From NCBI GenBank assembly GCA_033854175.1, contig JAWOKN010000030.1:22172-86171 (forward strand): a DNA stretch of 64,000 nucleotides, written 5' to 3'. The stretch comes from DATKPE01 sp033854175. GTDB taxonomy: Bacteria; Bacteroidota; Ignavibacteria; UBA10030; SZUA-254. Numbering within the stretch: position 1 is the stretch's first letter; every line of letters begins with the position of its first letter. Both the position numbers and the translations under genes were made by a program. A model generated the notes under the pieces. The model did not search any database. It saw only the letters and a list, made by a program, of their open reading frames with translations, and was not told where the DNA came from. Below, piece after piece: positions 42,915 to 52,195 of this stretch.

Positions 42915-44768
42915 ATGGCTGCTCAAAAGATTGAAAATTTTCCCACTTCATCATCGCCAAAGGATCTGTCGATTTCGTCGGATCAGCGGATTCCGCAGAA
43001 GCGGGATGCAATGAAGTTTAATTTTTCCGGTATCGAGGAGCGGGAATATTCCGAGGAGGAATACAAGAACCTTGCTCATCTGTACGACAGGACCTTCACC
43101 AACATCCATGAAGGAGAGATCGTCAAGGGGAAGGTTGTCGCAATAACCGGCAACGGGGTTGCGATCGATATCGGTTTCAAATCGGAGGGGATTGTTCCCC
43201 TGACCGAGTTTCCCAATATTGATGAGTTAAAACCGGGCGATGAGGTGGAGGTTTTTCTTGAAAGTGTGGAAAATAAAGAGGGGCAGCTCGTATTATCCCG
43301 GAAGCACGCCGATTTTGTCAGGACCTGGGAGCGCATTGTCCGGGCGTTCGATACCGGTGAGGTGCTGCAGGGGAAGATCACCCGGCGGATAAAAGGGGGC
43401 CTCGTGGTCGACCTCATGGGTCTTGATGCGTTCCTCCCGGGCTCACAAATCGACGTCAAACCGGTGCGCGACTTCGATCAGTACATCGGGAAAACCATGG
43501 AATTCCGGGTCGCGAAAATCAACCACCCCAATGAAAACGTGGTTGTGAGCCACAAGGTACTTATCGAGGCTGAAATGCAGGAACAGCGGAATGCGATCCT
43601 GAACAGTCTCGAGAAAGGCCAGGTCCTTGAAGGGAACGTCAAGGCGATAACGGACTTCGGTGTTTTCGTCGACCTCGGCGGTGTGGACGGACTTATTCAC
43701 ATCACCGACCTCTCCTGGGGCCGTGTCAATCATCCCTCCGAGGTGGTGAAACTCGACCAGACAATCAATGTTGTGGTCATCGATTTTGACGAGGCGAAGA
43801 AGAGGATTTCTCTTGGCCTGAAGCAGCTGCAGCCACATCCGTGGGAGAATATTGAGACAAAATACCCCGTCGGAACCAAGGTCACGGGGAAAGTCGTGTC
43901 CCTTGCCGATTATGGCGCATTCATTGAAATCGAGAAAGGGATCGAGGGTCTCATCCACATCTCGGAAATGAGCTGGACGCAGCACATCAAACACCCCTCG
44001 CAGGTTGTCTCCATGGGGCAGATGGTCGATGCCATCATCCTCAGCCTCGACAAGGATAACAAGAAGATCTCACTCGGCATGAAGCAGCTTGAACCGGATC
44101 CCTGGCTGAACCTGCTGGCGAAATATCCTGTAAACTCGAAACACACGGGGATAGTCAGGAACCTCACGAATTTCGGCGTCTTCGTCGAGCTGGAGGAGGG
44201 CGTTGATGGACTGGTTCATATCTCCGATCTTTCCTGGACGAAAAAAATACGCCATCCGGGGGAAGTCGTGAAAAAAGGGGACAAGCTTGAGGTCGTCATT
44301 CTTGGTGTCGATGTTGAACAGCGGCGGATCTCCCTCGGGCACAAGCAGGTGAAGGAGAATCCGTGGGATGCGTTCGCTGAATCGTACAAACCGGGGACCG
44401 AAACGGAAGGCAAGATCGTCCGCATCATCGAAAAGGGGGTCATCGTGGAATTACCCTACGGGGTGGACGGCTTTGTCCCGGTGTCCCAGCTTTCGATGTC
44501 CCAGATTAAAAATATCGGCGAAATGTTCCACGTCGGTGACAATCTCCCGCTGAAGGTGGTGGAGTTTGACAAGGACAGCAAAAAGATTGTCCTTTCCGCC
44601 GTCGAATTCCTGAAGGGGAAGGAGCAGAAGATCATCGATGAGTACGTCTCGAAGCACAAGCTTCCGCCGATGACCCTGAAAGATGTCGCGAATGTTTCCG
44701 GCAAGCCTGTCGAACTGCCGCCGGAAATCCTCAACGACCAGCCTCCGACTTCCGACTTCATGATTTAA
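42915..44768 (+). CDS. rpsA: 30S ribosomal protein S1
   Basis: 617 residues. After a ~50-residue variable N-terminus, six S1 (OB-fold) repeats follow, beginning around residues 55, 140, 228, 313, 400 and 487. Repeats 3-5 are the most regular (VKAITDFGVFVDLGGVDGLIHITDLSW and similar strings, each GxxGLIHxSxxSW), consistent with the RNA-binding part of S1. AAGGAGATGTA precedes the ATG. It is followed by a strong intrinsic terminator at 44795-44831. Confidence 0.95.
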   Translation: MAAQKIENFPTSSSPKDLSISSDQRIPQKRDAMKFNFSGIEEREYSEEEYKNLAHLYDRTFTNIHEGEIVKGKVVAITGNGVAIDIGFKSEGIVPLTEFPNIDELKPGDEVEVFLESVENKEGQLVLSRKHADFVRTWERIVRAFDTGEVLQGKITRRIKGGLVVDLMGLDAFLPGSQIDVKPVRDFDQYIGKTMEFRVAKINHPNENVVVSHKVLIEAEMQEQRNAILNSLEKGQVLEGNVKAITDFGVFVDLGGVDGLIHITDLSWGRVNHPSEVVKLDQTINVVVIDFDEAKKRISLGLKQLQPHPWENIETKYPVGTKVTGKVVSLADYGAFIEIEKGIEGLIHISEMSWTQHIKHPSQVVSMGQMVDAIILSLDKDNKKISLGMKQLEPDPWLNLLAKYPVNSKHTGIVRNLTNFGVFVELEEGVDGLVHISDLSWTKKIRHPGEVVKKGDKLEVVILGVDVEQRRISLGHKQVKENPWDAFAESYKPGTETEGKIVRIIEKGVIVELPYGVDGFVPVSQLSMSQIKNIGEMFHVGDNLPLKVVEFDKDSKKIVLSAVEFLKGKEQKIIDEYVSKHKLPPMTLKDVANVSGKPVELPPEILNDQPPTSDFMI

Positions 44769-44794
44769 GAGATGTCCGGTAACGGGATTGTAGA

Positions 44795-44831
44795 ACAAAG
44801 AGTTGTCTTTGCGGGCAACTCTTTGTATTTT
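44795..44831 (+). terminator. Intrinsic terminator of rpsA, overlapping the mtaB promoter
   Basis: 11-bp perfect inverted repeat ACAAAGAGTTG (44795-44805) / CAACTCTTTGT (44816-44826), 10-nt loop, then ATTTT. Confidence 0.85.
44803..44831 (+). promoter_or_regulatory. Possible sigma-70 promoter of mtaB inside the rpsA terminator
   Basis: TTGTCT (44803-44808), 17-bp spacer, TATTTT (44826-44831), with TG before the -10. The expected start is at or next to the ATG at 44837, giving an almost leaderless mRNA. Confidence 0.35.
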
Positions 44832-44836
44832 ACAGC

Positions 44837-46225
44837 ATGAAGAACGTCGCACTCCACACACTGGGATGTAAACTGAATTTCGCCGAGACGAGTACCGTCG
44901 GACGGCAGTTCATGTCGCACGGTTTTGGGATCGTGGATTTCTCCCGGCCAGCCGATGTCTATGTGGTCAATACCTGCAGTGTCACCGACCGGGCGGACAG
45001 GGAATGCCGTCAGATCATCCGGAGGATCCTCCGCCAGGCCCCCGATGCATTTATCATCGTCACCGGATGCTACGCCCAGCTCAGACCCGATGACGTGCGC
45101 CGTATCGAGGGTGTGGATCTCATACTCGGATCCCATGAGAAGTTCCATATTTTTGAACGTGAACGGCATTTTGTCAAGAAGGCGGTCCCGGAAATTTTTG
45201 TATCCTGCATTGACGAGGCGGTGGAGATTGAACCGGCATTTTCCGCCGATGTGGGGGGGCGAACGCGTGCCTTCTTGAAAATACAGGATGGATGTGATTA
45301 TTCCTGCGCATTCTGCACGATACCGGGAGCGCGGGGTCAAAGCAGAAGCCTGGCTGTGGCGGAGGTCGTGAGGCAGGCCGAATTTCTCACCCGGCAGGGA
45401 TACAGGGAGATCGTTCTCACAGGAGTCAATGTCGGCGACTACGGGAAGAATTCGGGCACCAGTTTGTTCCGGCTTATGAAGGAGCTCGGTGAGGTCGATG
45501 GGATCGGCCGAATCCGCATCAGTTCTATCGAACCAAATTTGCTCTCGGCTGAGATGGTTGAATACATGTGCCAGTCGGACACCTTCTGCCCTCATTTTCA
45601 CATCCCGCTCCAGAGCGGGAGTGATATGATCCTCGGCAAAATGCACCGACGGTACCGGCGGCAGCTCTATGCGGATCTCGTCGCTTCGATCAAATCCGCA
45701 AACCCCGATGCAGCCATCGGGGCGGATGTCATCACCGGATTTCCCGGTGAATCGGATCAGCTCTTTCAGGAGACAGCCGAATTTTTATCGGATCTTCCCG
45801 TGTCCTACCTCCATGTTTTCACCTATTCCGAACGGCCCGGGACCGCGGCCTCCTCCCTTCCTTCGCCGGTTGAACCGAGGATCCGGCATGAGCGGAGCGA
45901 GATTCTGAGGATCCTGGGACGGCGGAAGCGGCATGCGTTCATGTCGTCGTTTCTCGGCCGGACACTTCCGGTTCTGTATGAGAGCGGTACGGAAGAAAGC
46001 CCGCGGAGCGGGCTTACGCCTCACTACATCCGGGTGGAGACGGCCGATCCGTCTGTCAGGCAGAATGAAATACACTTCACACACATCTTCGGTATTGACG
46101 GCGACACGTGCCTCGGGAAGGTTCGGGTTCACGACCGGGATGTTCCAAGCGGAGAGCTGGAAGCATCTTTCGCGGCAAGGTCACATTCGGCCAACTATCG
46201 TCCATCATCGCAGGAATTCGTATGA
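44837..46225 (+). CDS. mtaB: tRNA t6A37 methylthiotransferase (MtaB)
   Basis: 462 residues. A radical-SAM enzyme converting t6A to ms2t6A at position 37 of tRNAs reading ANN codons. The N-terminal UPF0004 domain has its cluster cysteines in LGCKLNFAE, NTCSVTDRAD and VTGCYAQ; the radical-SAM cluster is C153-x3-C157-x2-C160 (DGCDYSCAFCTIPGARG); the TRAM-like C-terminus is present. The MtaB family is recognised by GARGQSRS after the triad and IGADVITGFPGES. It overlaps the next gene by 4 nt. Confidence 0.93.
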   Translation: MKNVALHTLGCKLNFAETSTVGRQFMSHGFGIVDFSRPADVYVVNTCSVTDRADRECRQIIRRILRQAPDAFIIVTGCYAQLRPDDVRRIEGVDLILGSHEKFHIFERERHFVKKAVPEIFVSCIDEAVEIEPAFSADVGGRTRAFLKIQDGCDYSCAFCTIPGARGQSRSLAVAEVVRQAEFLTRQGYREIVLTGVNVGDYGKNSGTSLFRLMKELGEVDGIGRIRISSIEPNLLSAEMVEYMCQSDTFCPHFHIPLQSGSDMILGKMHRRYRRQLYADLVASIKSANPDAAIGADVITGFPGESDQLFQETAEFLSDLPVSYLHVFTYSERPGTAASSLPSPVEPRIRHERSEILRILGRRKRHAFMSSFLGRTLPVLYESGTEESPRSGLTPHYIRVETADPSVRQNEIHFTHIFGIDGDTCLGKVRVHDRDVPSGELEASFAARSHSANYRPSSQEFV

Positions 46226-46974
46226 ACAAACTCCTTCTCCTCACCCTCATCTGTGCCTGCTCCGTCAGTTGTCAGCTCAAGGATATTGTCCGGGATCCGC
46301 GGCCCCGGCTCCTGAATGAGGGGACCTCCTCGCTTCAGGATCCTGAGCCAACCCCGATCGCCCTCTTTCCCGATCAGCAGCCCGGTGATGACACCAAGAG
46401 CGTCTCGCTGGCCGCCCTCTACTCGTTTTTGCTCCCCGGGATGGGGGAATTGTATGCGGGGGATTACAGTTTCGGAAAATATCTGACGATCGTCGAGGGG
46501 GGGCTCATCGTCACGTTGCTCGGGTTCGACCGTTACGCGAATTGGTTGCAGGATGATGCACGGAACTTTGCCGTCGTGCATGCCGGCGCGAATATCGCCG
46601 GCAAGGATGACACCTATTTCAATGCCCTCGGGGATTTTGATAATGTCTACGCCTACAATCAGGAGATTCTCCGGGAAAGGGATGTCAATACCTTCGATCC
46701 CAACGCTGGTTATTACTGGCAATGGGACAACTCCGCCAACAGAAATACCTATCGTGAGTTGAAGGTTTCGAGTGATGAACGGTTCAACGACACGCGGTTC
46801 GTTGCTGCGGCCATTGCCGTGAACCACCTCATCAGCATCGTCGATGCTGTTCGTACGGCCATCCGTCATAATAGGAACATCTCGCAGGGAAACGCGTTTG
46901 ATCTTCACGCCGATGTCATCGGTGGCTTATCCTCACCGAAGGGGATCCGTTTAACACTGATACGTTCATTCTAA
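46222..46974 (+). CDS. DUF5683-type protein with lipoprotein-like signal
   Basis: 250 residues from the ATG at 46222 (overlap with mtaB). The N-terminus MNKLLLLTLICACSVSC is a lipoprotein-type signal ending at C17 (or C13). The middle contains SLAALYSFLLPGMGELYAGDY, a common motif in small membrane-linked proteins of FCB bacteria in which a hydrophobic helix is followed by GMGELYAG. The rest is soluble, with hydrophobic segments around ALGDFDNVYAYN and NHLISIVDAV. It probably sits in the outer membrane or periplasm; the function of DUF5683 is unknown. Confidence 0.75.
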   Translation: MNKLLLLTLICACSVSCQLKDIVRDPRPRLLNEGTSSLQDPEPTPIALFPDQQPGDDTKSVSLAALYSFLLPGMGELYAGDYSFGKYLTIVEGGLIVTLLGFDRYANWLQDDARNFAVVHAGANIAGKDDTYFNALGDFDNVYAYNQEILRERDVNTFDPNAGYYWQWDNSANRNTYRELKVSSDERFNDTRFVAAAIAVNHLISIVDAVRTAIRHNRNISQGNAFDLHADVIGGLSSPKGIRLTLIRSF

Positions 46975-47137
46975 TCGCCTACGGCCGGTCGTGCGGGGGG
47001 AGGATCCCGGGGTGGGGGAGAATCCATACCCTACAGCACAGAGGTCACCCGCATTGCGAACGTTCCACCGGTCTTGCCGGATGCCCTCCCGGTGTGGTAG
47101 TCGGCCGGGGCATGTTTTGACCTGAGGATCTTTGCCT

Positions 47138-47866
47138 GTGCGGAATATCAAACTGACAATCGAATACGATGGATCGCGGTATGCGGGCTGGCAGCGCCAG
47201 GAAAATGCCCCGACGGTTCAGGAGGAGATCGAGAAATCGCTCTCAAGGATCCTTCAGGAGCGCATTGTCGTTCACGGCGCCGGAAGAACTGACGCCGGCG
47301 TCCACGCTCGGGGGCAGGTGGCTCATTTTACGACCTCAACATTTCTCGATCCGTTTAGAATCCTGGGCGGGTTAAACGGAACGCTACCGGAAGATATCAT
47401 CGTCCGGCGGGCTGAAGAAGTCCCGCTCGATTTTCATGCCCGGTTCAGTGCAAAATCCCGGTCTTATTCATACACGATTACCCTTGTCCCGTCCGCCCTC
47501 CTCAGGAAGTATGCATGGTACGTCCCTCACCGGCTGGAGACCGCGCAGCTTGACCGGGCGGCGGGCTCCATTGTCGGGACGCGTTCATTCCGTTCATTTT
47601 GCAGAGTGCAGCCCGATGTCAACCATTATTTCTGCGCGGTGAGCGAGGCTTTCTGGTCGGTTGAGTGTGAAGTGCTGAAGTTCAGAATCACGGCGAACCG
47701 ATTCCTGCACGGGATGGTCCGTGGACTGGTGGGAACGATGGTGGATGTCGCGCGCGGTCATCTTACCATGGACGAGTACGATCGGCTCTTGAGGCAGGGA
47801 GAGCGGAGCGATGCAGGGCAGTCCGCACCCGCACGGGGTCTCGTGTTGGAGGAAGTTACCTATTAG
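47138..47866 (+). CDS. truA: tRNA pseudouridine(38-40) synthase TruA
   Basis: 242 residues from the GTG at 47138, which has GAGG 10 nt before it; a TTG at 47132 is the alternative. The catalytic aspartate is D52 in GAGRTDAGVHARGQVAHF. Other blocks: LTIEYDGSRYAGWQRQ, FHARFSAKSRSYSYTI and the C-terminal RFLHGMVRGLVGTMVDVARG. It isomerises uridines in the anticodon arm. The upstream gap (46975-47137) holds no gene. Confidence 0.94.
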   Translation: MRNIKLTIEYDGSRYAGWQRQENAPTVQEEIEKSLSRILQERIVVHGAGRTDAGVHARGQVAHFTTSTFLDPFRILGGLNGTLPEDIIVRRAEEVPLDFHARFSAKSRSYSYTITLVPSALLRKYAWYVPHRLETAQLDRAAGSIVGTRSFRSFCRVQPDVNHYFCAVSEAFWSVECEVLKFRITANRFLHGMVRGLVGTMVDVARGHLTMDEYDRLLRQGERSDAGQSAPARGLVLEEVTY

Positions 47867-47985
47867 AAGTGTATCCCCGAGGATTCCGGATGGAACCGAC
47901 CGGCGGCGTTTCAAGGATGGTGGTGATCTCCCGGGGCGCCCCCATATCCCACCAAAGGCCCCCTAAAATGATAAAAAGCAACGAG

Positions 47986-48014
47986 TTGACAACCTTCGGC
48001 AATTCCCGTACATT
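47986..48014 (+). promoter_or_regulatory. Near-consensus sigma-70 promoter of the CNNM/CorC-like gene
   Basis: TTGACA (47986-47991), 17-bp spacer, TACATT (48009-48014), 51 nt before the ATG at 48065. Confidence 0.65.
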
Positions 48015-48064
48015 ATAACCATGCGAACTCCATATCCGCATCCAAACCGCGATTAATCCCCATC

Positions 48065-49390
48065 ATGGCCTCCCAGGTCCTCGGTAACATCATCTTTATA
48101 CTCCTTTTAGTGTTTGCGAACGGTTTTTTCGTCGCCTCGGAGTTCTCCATTGTCAAGGTTCGGGTCGCGCGACTTGAGTTTTTTTTACAAAAAGGGCGCC
48201 GGGGGGCAGGCGTCGCCAAACATATTACGGAGCACATGGATGCCTATCTCTCGGCCACCCAGTTAGGGGTAACGCTTTCGAGTCTCGGTCTGGGATGGGT
48301 GGGGGAGCCGCTTTTGGCGGAGATGTTTCGGGATCCCCTCGGGTGGGTGGGTGTTCTGAATGACACCACGGTCCACGCCATCTCCTTTGTGGTCAGTTTC
48401 GGGATCCTGACCTTTCTCCACATCATCCTCGGGGAGCTCGGTCCGAAATACATCGCCATCCGGCATCCCGAGCAGACCGCGATGGCAGTCTCGCTGCCGA
48501 TTCAGGTATTCTACCGGATGTTCCGGCCGTGCATATGGGTTTTGAATCGGTCCTCGAACCTCATTCTCCGGTCACTCGGTGTCGAGCCGGTAAAAACGCA
48601 GGAACTTATTCACTCTCCCGAGGAGCTTGAATCGATCGTCACCGAGGGGGCGAAAAGGGGGCTTCTGAATAAGACCGAACAGGAGCTGATGGCGAGGATC
48701 TTCGAGTTCTCCACGACGACTGCGAAGGAAATCATGGTTCCCCGGACAGAGGTGATCGCGATCGAAGACACCACGCCGAGGGAAAAGCTCATCCGCATTG
48801 TGACGGAAGAAGGATACTCGAGGATTCCGGTATACCGGGATTCGCTCGACAACATCCTCGGCATCATCTACTCGAAGGATCTGATCAGCATGCTCGAGCA
48901 CAGGGATCTGATCGTCCTTCAGGACATCATCAGGCCCGCATATTTTGTCCCCGATGTGATCAAGATCAGCCAGTTGATGCGCGAGATGCAGGAACGGAAG
49001 ATCGCGATGGCCGTCGTCATCGATGAATTCGGGGGGACGCAGGGAATCATCACGATGGAGGACATCCTCGAGGAAATCGTCGGGGAAATTCACGACGAGT
49101 ATGACGAGGTGCTCAAGGATGTGGAGCAATCCTCCGACGGTTCCGCGCTCGTCAATGCGCGGATCACCATCAAGGATTTCAACGACAAGTTCAACGGTGC
49201 GATACCGGAAGAGGAAGGGTATGAAACCCTCAACGGCTTTCTCTCGAAAGTTACCGGCAAAATACCGGAGATGAACGAGGAGATACGGTACGCCAACCTC
49301 CAGTTTACCGTCATGAAGAAAAGCCAGCGGCGGCTCAGGCAGGTGAGGGTGAAAAAAATTCCCGCTTCGGTACGTGACCCCGTCGCATAG
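48065..49390 (+). CDS. CNNM/CorC-family membrane protein (DUF21 + CBS pair + CorC_HlyC)
   Basis: 441 residues. The N-terminal DUF21 membrane domain has three to four helices (VLGNIIFILLLVFANGFFVASEFSIVKVR, in parts; LSATQLGVTLSSLGLGWVGEP; ISFVVSFGILTFLHIILGELGPKYIAI). Two CBS domains follow with VPRTEVIAIEDTTPRE and IIRPAYFVPDVIKISQLMREMQ, and a C-terminal CorC_HlyC domain (LNGFLSKVTGKIPEMNEEI). Members are magnesium/sodium transporters or their modulators in several bacteria. The role here is inferred from domains only. Confidence 0.88.
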   Translation: MASQVLGNIIFILLLVFANGFFVASEFSIVKVRVARLEFFLQKGRRGAGVAKHITEHMDAYLSATQLGVTLSSLGLGWVGEPLLAEMFRDPLGWVGVLNDTTVHAISFVVSFGILTFLHIILGELGPKYIAIRHPEQTAMAVSLPIQVFYRMFRPCIWVLNRSSNLILRSLGVEPVKTQELIHSPEELESIVTEGAKRGLLNKTEQELMARIFEFSTTTAKEIMVPRTEVIAIEDTTPREKLIRIVTEEGYSRIPVYRDSLDNILGIIYSKDLISMLEHRDLIVLQDIIRPAYFVPDVIKISQLMREMQERKIAMAVVIDEFGGTQGIITMEDILEEIVGEIHDEYDEVLKDVEQSSDGSALVNARITIKDFNDKFNGAIPEEEGYETLNGFLSKVTGKIPEMNEEIRYANLQFTVMKKSQRRLRQVRVKKIPASVRDPVA

Positions 49391-49485
49391 CTCTCGAGGC
49401 GGCAAGATCAATGAAAGGTTCAGCGAACTGCACCCGGTGCATTTCCCGGGTCAGTCCGGATCGTCGCTGGAAGGAAGGATCCGTT

Positions 49486-50604
49486 GTGTCCCTCATCGGC
49501 ATTGACGCCCGTAAATATTTTGATTTCGGGATCGGAACGTATATCGAGAACCTCGTTGACGAGGTGGGGAAAAATCCCGGAAGGTTTGATCTTGTCCTCT
49601 ATGTCACTCCATCGGATTTGGCGTCCATGCCGGTTGGCCGGGGATGGAGGATTGTTCCGGTGCCGTTCAAAAAATACTCCCTTGCCGAGTTGTTCCTGTT
49701 CGCCCGCCGTGTGCGCCGGGACCGGATCGAGCTGTTTCATGAACCGCATTACACTCTCCCCTTCCATCTCTCTGTCCCGGCAGTCGTTTCGGTGCATGAC
49801 CTGATCCACACTGAGCTGTCCGAATATTTCACGCCGCTCCAGCGGGAGTATGCCCGGTTCGTGTTGCGTCATGCCGTGGCTGCGGCCGATGCCGTCATCG
49901 TCCTCACGGAATTCATGAAGGGCGAACTTCTCAGCCGCTACCCCGGTGCCGGGGGTAAGATTCACGTCATCCCGCTCGGCGTTGACGCAGGATTTCTTCC
50001 CCGCTCCGGTGACAACATCACCTCGTCGTTCGGGAAAAAGTTTGGTCTGGCAAAACCCTTTATCCTCTACGCCGGCAGTCTGAAGCCGCACAAGAACATA
50101 CCTGTGCTCCTGACCGCCTTCGCCCGATTCACGATGCGGCAGGAGATCGACCTCGTGTTTGTCGGCGAGCGTCTCAGGGAGAATCCCGAACTGGTGCGTC
50201 TTCTGGCCGATCTGGGGCTCGGTCCGGAAATACACGATCTGGGGAAGATTGGGCCGGGGGAGGTCCGCGCGGCTTTTCGTTCGGCAGATTGTGTGGTCCT
50301 CCCGTCCGAGTATGAGGGGTTCGGTCTGCCGCTCATTGAGGCGATGGCCTGCGGCACCCCGGTGATTATTTCGGATGCACCCGCCCTGACTGAAGTGGCG
50401 GGAGGGGCGGCCATGGTTTTTGAAAGGAAGAACGTGGAATCCCTGGCTGCGGTGCTCGAGCGTGTGTTTGCCGACGCCTCCCTCCGGACCGAATGTGCCG
50501 CGAAAGGGATTTCGAGATCAGGCCAGTTTACCTGGCTCGAAACCGGCCGGAGGACAATGGCACTCTACGAATCTCTTCTTGCGCGGAAGGGGGGCGGAGT
50601 CTGA
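49486..50604 (+). CDS. Glycosyltransferase, GT4 family
   Basis: 372 residues from the GTG at 49486, which follows AAGGAAGG (49471-49478) by 7 nt; an ATG at 49411 would add 25 residues unlike the family. The N-terminus IGIDARKYFDFGIGTYIENL is typical for mannosyl-type GT4 enzymes; the donor domain has IPLGVD, YAGSLKPHKN and the E-x7-E-like block SEYEGFGLPLIEAMACGTPVI (in parts). It transfers a sugar from a nucleotide donor, probably for a cell-surface glycan or exopolysaccharide. Acceptor unknown. No other surface-glycan genes are next to it. Confidence 0.85.
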   Translation: MSLIGIDARKYFDFGIGTYIENLVDEVGKNPGRFDLVLYVTPSDLASMPVGRGWRIVPVPFKKYSLAELFLFARRVRRDRIELFHEPHYTLPFHLSVPAVVSVHDLIHTELSEYFTPLQREYARFVLRHAVAAADAVIVLTEFMKGELLSRYPGAGGKIHVIPLGVDAGFLPRSGDNITSSFGKKFGLAKPFILYAGSLKPHKNIPVLLTAFARFTMRQEIDLVFVGERLRENPELVRLLADLGLGPEIHDLGKIGPGEVRAAFRSADCVVLPSEYEGFGLPLIEAMACGTPVIISDAPALTEVAGGAAMVFERKNVESLAAVLERVFADASLRTECAAKGISRSGQFTWLETGRRTMALYESLLARKGGGV

Positions 50605-50681
50605 TGCGGATGCGTGACGGGGCGGCTGCAGGCTCAGAGCTTGAACCGGAGCGGTCAGGGAGAATCCGGGTTTGAAGCAAG

Positions 50682-50711
50682 TTGCATCGTGTAAAGGGAT
50701 TTCTGTATATT
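50682..50711 (+). promoter_or_regulatory. Probable promoter of the DUF2064-like gene
   Basis: TTGCAT (50682-50687), 18-bp spacer, TATATT (50706-50711) with TG just before the -10. It lies within the longest possible reading frame, so the coding start must be further downstream. Confidence 0.5.
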
Positions 50712-50789
50712 GCCTTATCACGATGGTTTGAACATGAACACGAGAGTCCGGATGATTTTTCACAGCACCACCACGCCCGTCGTGCCGGC

Positions 50790-51536
50790 ATGAGTGCAGC
50801 GCATCGCACCGAACGGGGTGGGAGCCGGCATTTCGCGATAATGATTTTCGCGAAGCAGCCGGAGCTTCAGCGCACGGGGGGTGACGAGCCGTATGCGGCC
50901 CTGCCCTGGGATGATCTCGATAGGCTTTCCAATGCGCTTATGGGTGATCTCATCGAACAGGCGTGTCAGGTCGGTGGTGCCGACGTTGTTCTCGTCTACC
51001 ATTCTTCGGCGCGCCCGTCGGATGAGTTTCTCCGCGAGTTCGGTGACATTGTCCGGTACATCGAACTTCCCGAAACGGCCAAGCCTTTGAATCATACGGT
51101 TCTCGGGGAGTTCATTACCTCGCAGCCGTATCAGCGTCTGATCCTTGTTTTTGAAAATTATCCGCTTCTTTCCCCGCAGCTTTTCCTGAAAACATTTTCC
51201 CATCTGGGATCCGAGGAGGAGAAAATTGTGATCGGTCAGACTTTTGACGGGGAGTGTTTTTTTCTCGGACTGAGATCGCCGTTTCATGCCTTTTTCCATG
51301 AGGGGGGTCAGGAGCTCTTCAACAAACCGTTTGGGATGCTCTCGCACGTCTGCAGTCAGAACGTCATCGTCTGTCCGGTACAGCCGATTCTTCCCCTGAC
51401 CTCTGGATATCAGCTTGCGACGCTGCGGGAGCTCATCGCCGGAATGGATGAAAGCGATCCCATCTATCCAAAGCATTCGGCGACGGTGTTTAAATTCTTC
51501 GACAAGAAGTACAAAAACCGGAAACACGGACAATGA
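50790..51536 (+). CDS. DUF2064-like putative glycosyltransferase-fold protein
   Basis: 248 residues from the ATG at 50790, downstream of a promoter at 50682-50711. The order of elements is that of DUF2064 proteins (nucleotide-diphospho-sugar-transferase fold, also called selenodomain-associated transferase 1): IMIFAKQPE at the first strand, ADVVLVYHSS, RLILVFENYPLLSPQLF in place of the usual G-x-D-x-P metal-binding strand, and VIGQTFDGECFFLGLRSP in place of DGGYYLIGL. The P-x-K-T-R-L motif near the start is missing, so catalytic ability is doubtful. It overlaps nadD by 4 nt. Family assignment is tentative. Confidence 0.55.
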   Translation: MSAAHRTERGGSRHFAIMIFAKQPELQRTGGDEPYAALPWDDLDRLSNALMGDLIEQACQVGGADVVLVYHSSARPSDEFLREFGDIVRYIELPETAKPLNHTVLGEFITSQPYQRLILVFENYPLLSPQLFLKTFSHLGSEEEKIVIGQTFDGECFFLGLRSPFHAFFHEGGQELFNKPFGMLSHVCSQNVIVCPVQPILPLTSGYQLATLRELIAGMDESDPIYPKHSATVFKFFDKKYKNRKHGQ

Positions 51537-52114
51537 ACCTGGGGATTTACGGCGGGACGTTTAATCCGCCACATATCGGCCATCTGATCGTCGTCGAATC
51601 CGTGCGCGACCAGCTGCACCTTGACAAGGTCCTTTTTATTCCGTCGTGTCAGCCTCCGAACAAATTCGGCGTGTCGCTGGCTTCTGCCGACGACAGGTTG
51701 CAGATGATCTGTCTTGCGATCGAACATACGAGCGAGTTCGAAGTGAGTGATCTCGAACTCCGCCGGCCCGGCATTTCCTACACCATCGACACCATCCGCG
51801 CCCTCGAAGGGCTCTATCCGGGGGCGAAGCTCTCCCTGATCATCGGATCGGACAATTTCCTGGAATTCCCGTCCTGGAAGTCGCCCGGAGAGATCCTCGA
51901 CAGGGTCCAACTTGTGGTGATGAACAGGCCCGGGTTCGTTCCTCCCCCGTCAAAGAATGAATTTGCAAGAATCTCCACATTTGTCAAGGTTCCGCAGGTA
52001 CACATCTCCAGTTCTGAAATCCGGAGGAAAGTGAAAATGAACCATTCCATCCGCTATCTGGTCCCCCGCTCCGTCGAGGAGTATATTTTCAGGAAGGGCC
52101 TTTACCGGAACTGA
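51533..52114 (+). CDS. nadD: Nicotinate-nucleotide adenylyltransferase
   Basis: 193 residues. Converts nicotinate mononucleotide and ATP to deamido-NAD. The class signature GGTFNPPHIGHL contains the HxGH motif, and the second signature ISSSEIRRK corresponds to the ISSTxxR motif. The KLSLIIGSDNFLEFPSWKSPGEIL (in parts) and YLVPRSVEEYIFRKGLY blocks close the match. The ATG overlaps the upstream stop (ATGA). Confidence 0.95.
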   Translation: MNLGIYGGTFNPPHIGHLIVVESVRDQLHLDKVLFIPSCQPPNKFGVSLASADDRLQMICLAIEHTSEFEVSDLELRRPGISYTIDTIRALEGLYPGAKLSLIIGSDNFLEFPSWKSPGEILDRVQLVVMNRPGFVPPPSKNEFARISTFVKVPQVHISSSEIRRKVKMNHSIRYLVPRSVEEYIFRKGLYRN

Positions 52115-52195
52115 TTTGCCTTCGATTAAAATTTTTATAATTTAGATCAGATACCCATTTTTCATGACACGATTTTCACACTAACAGGCAATATT

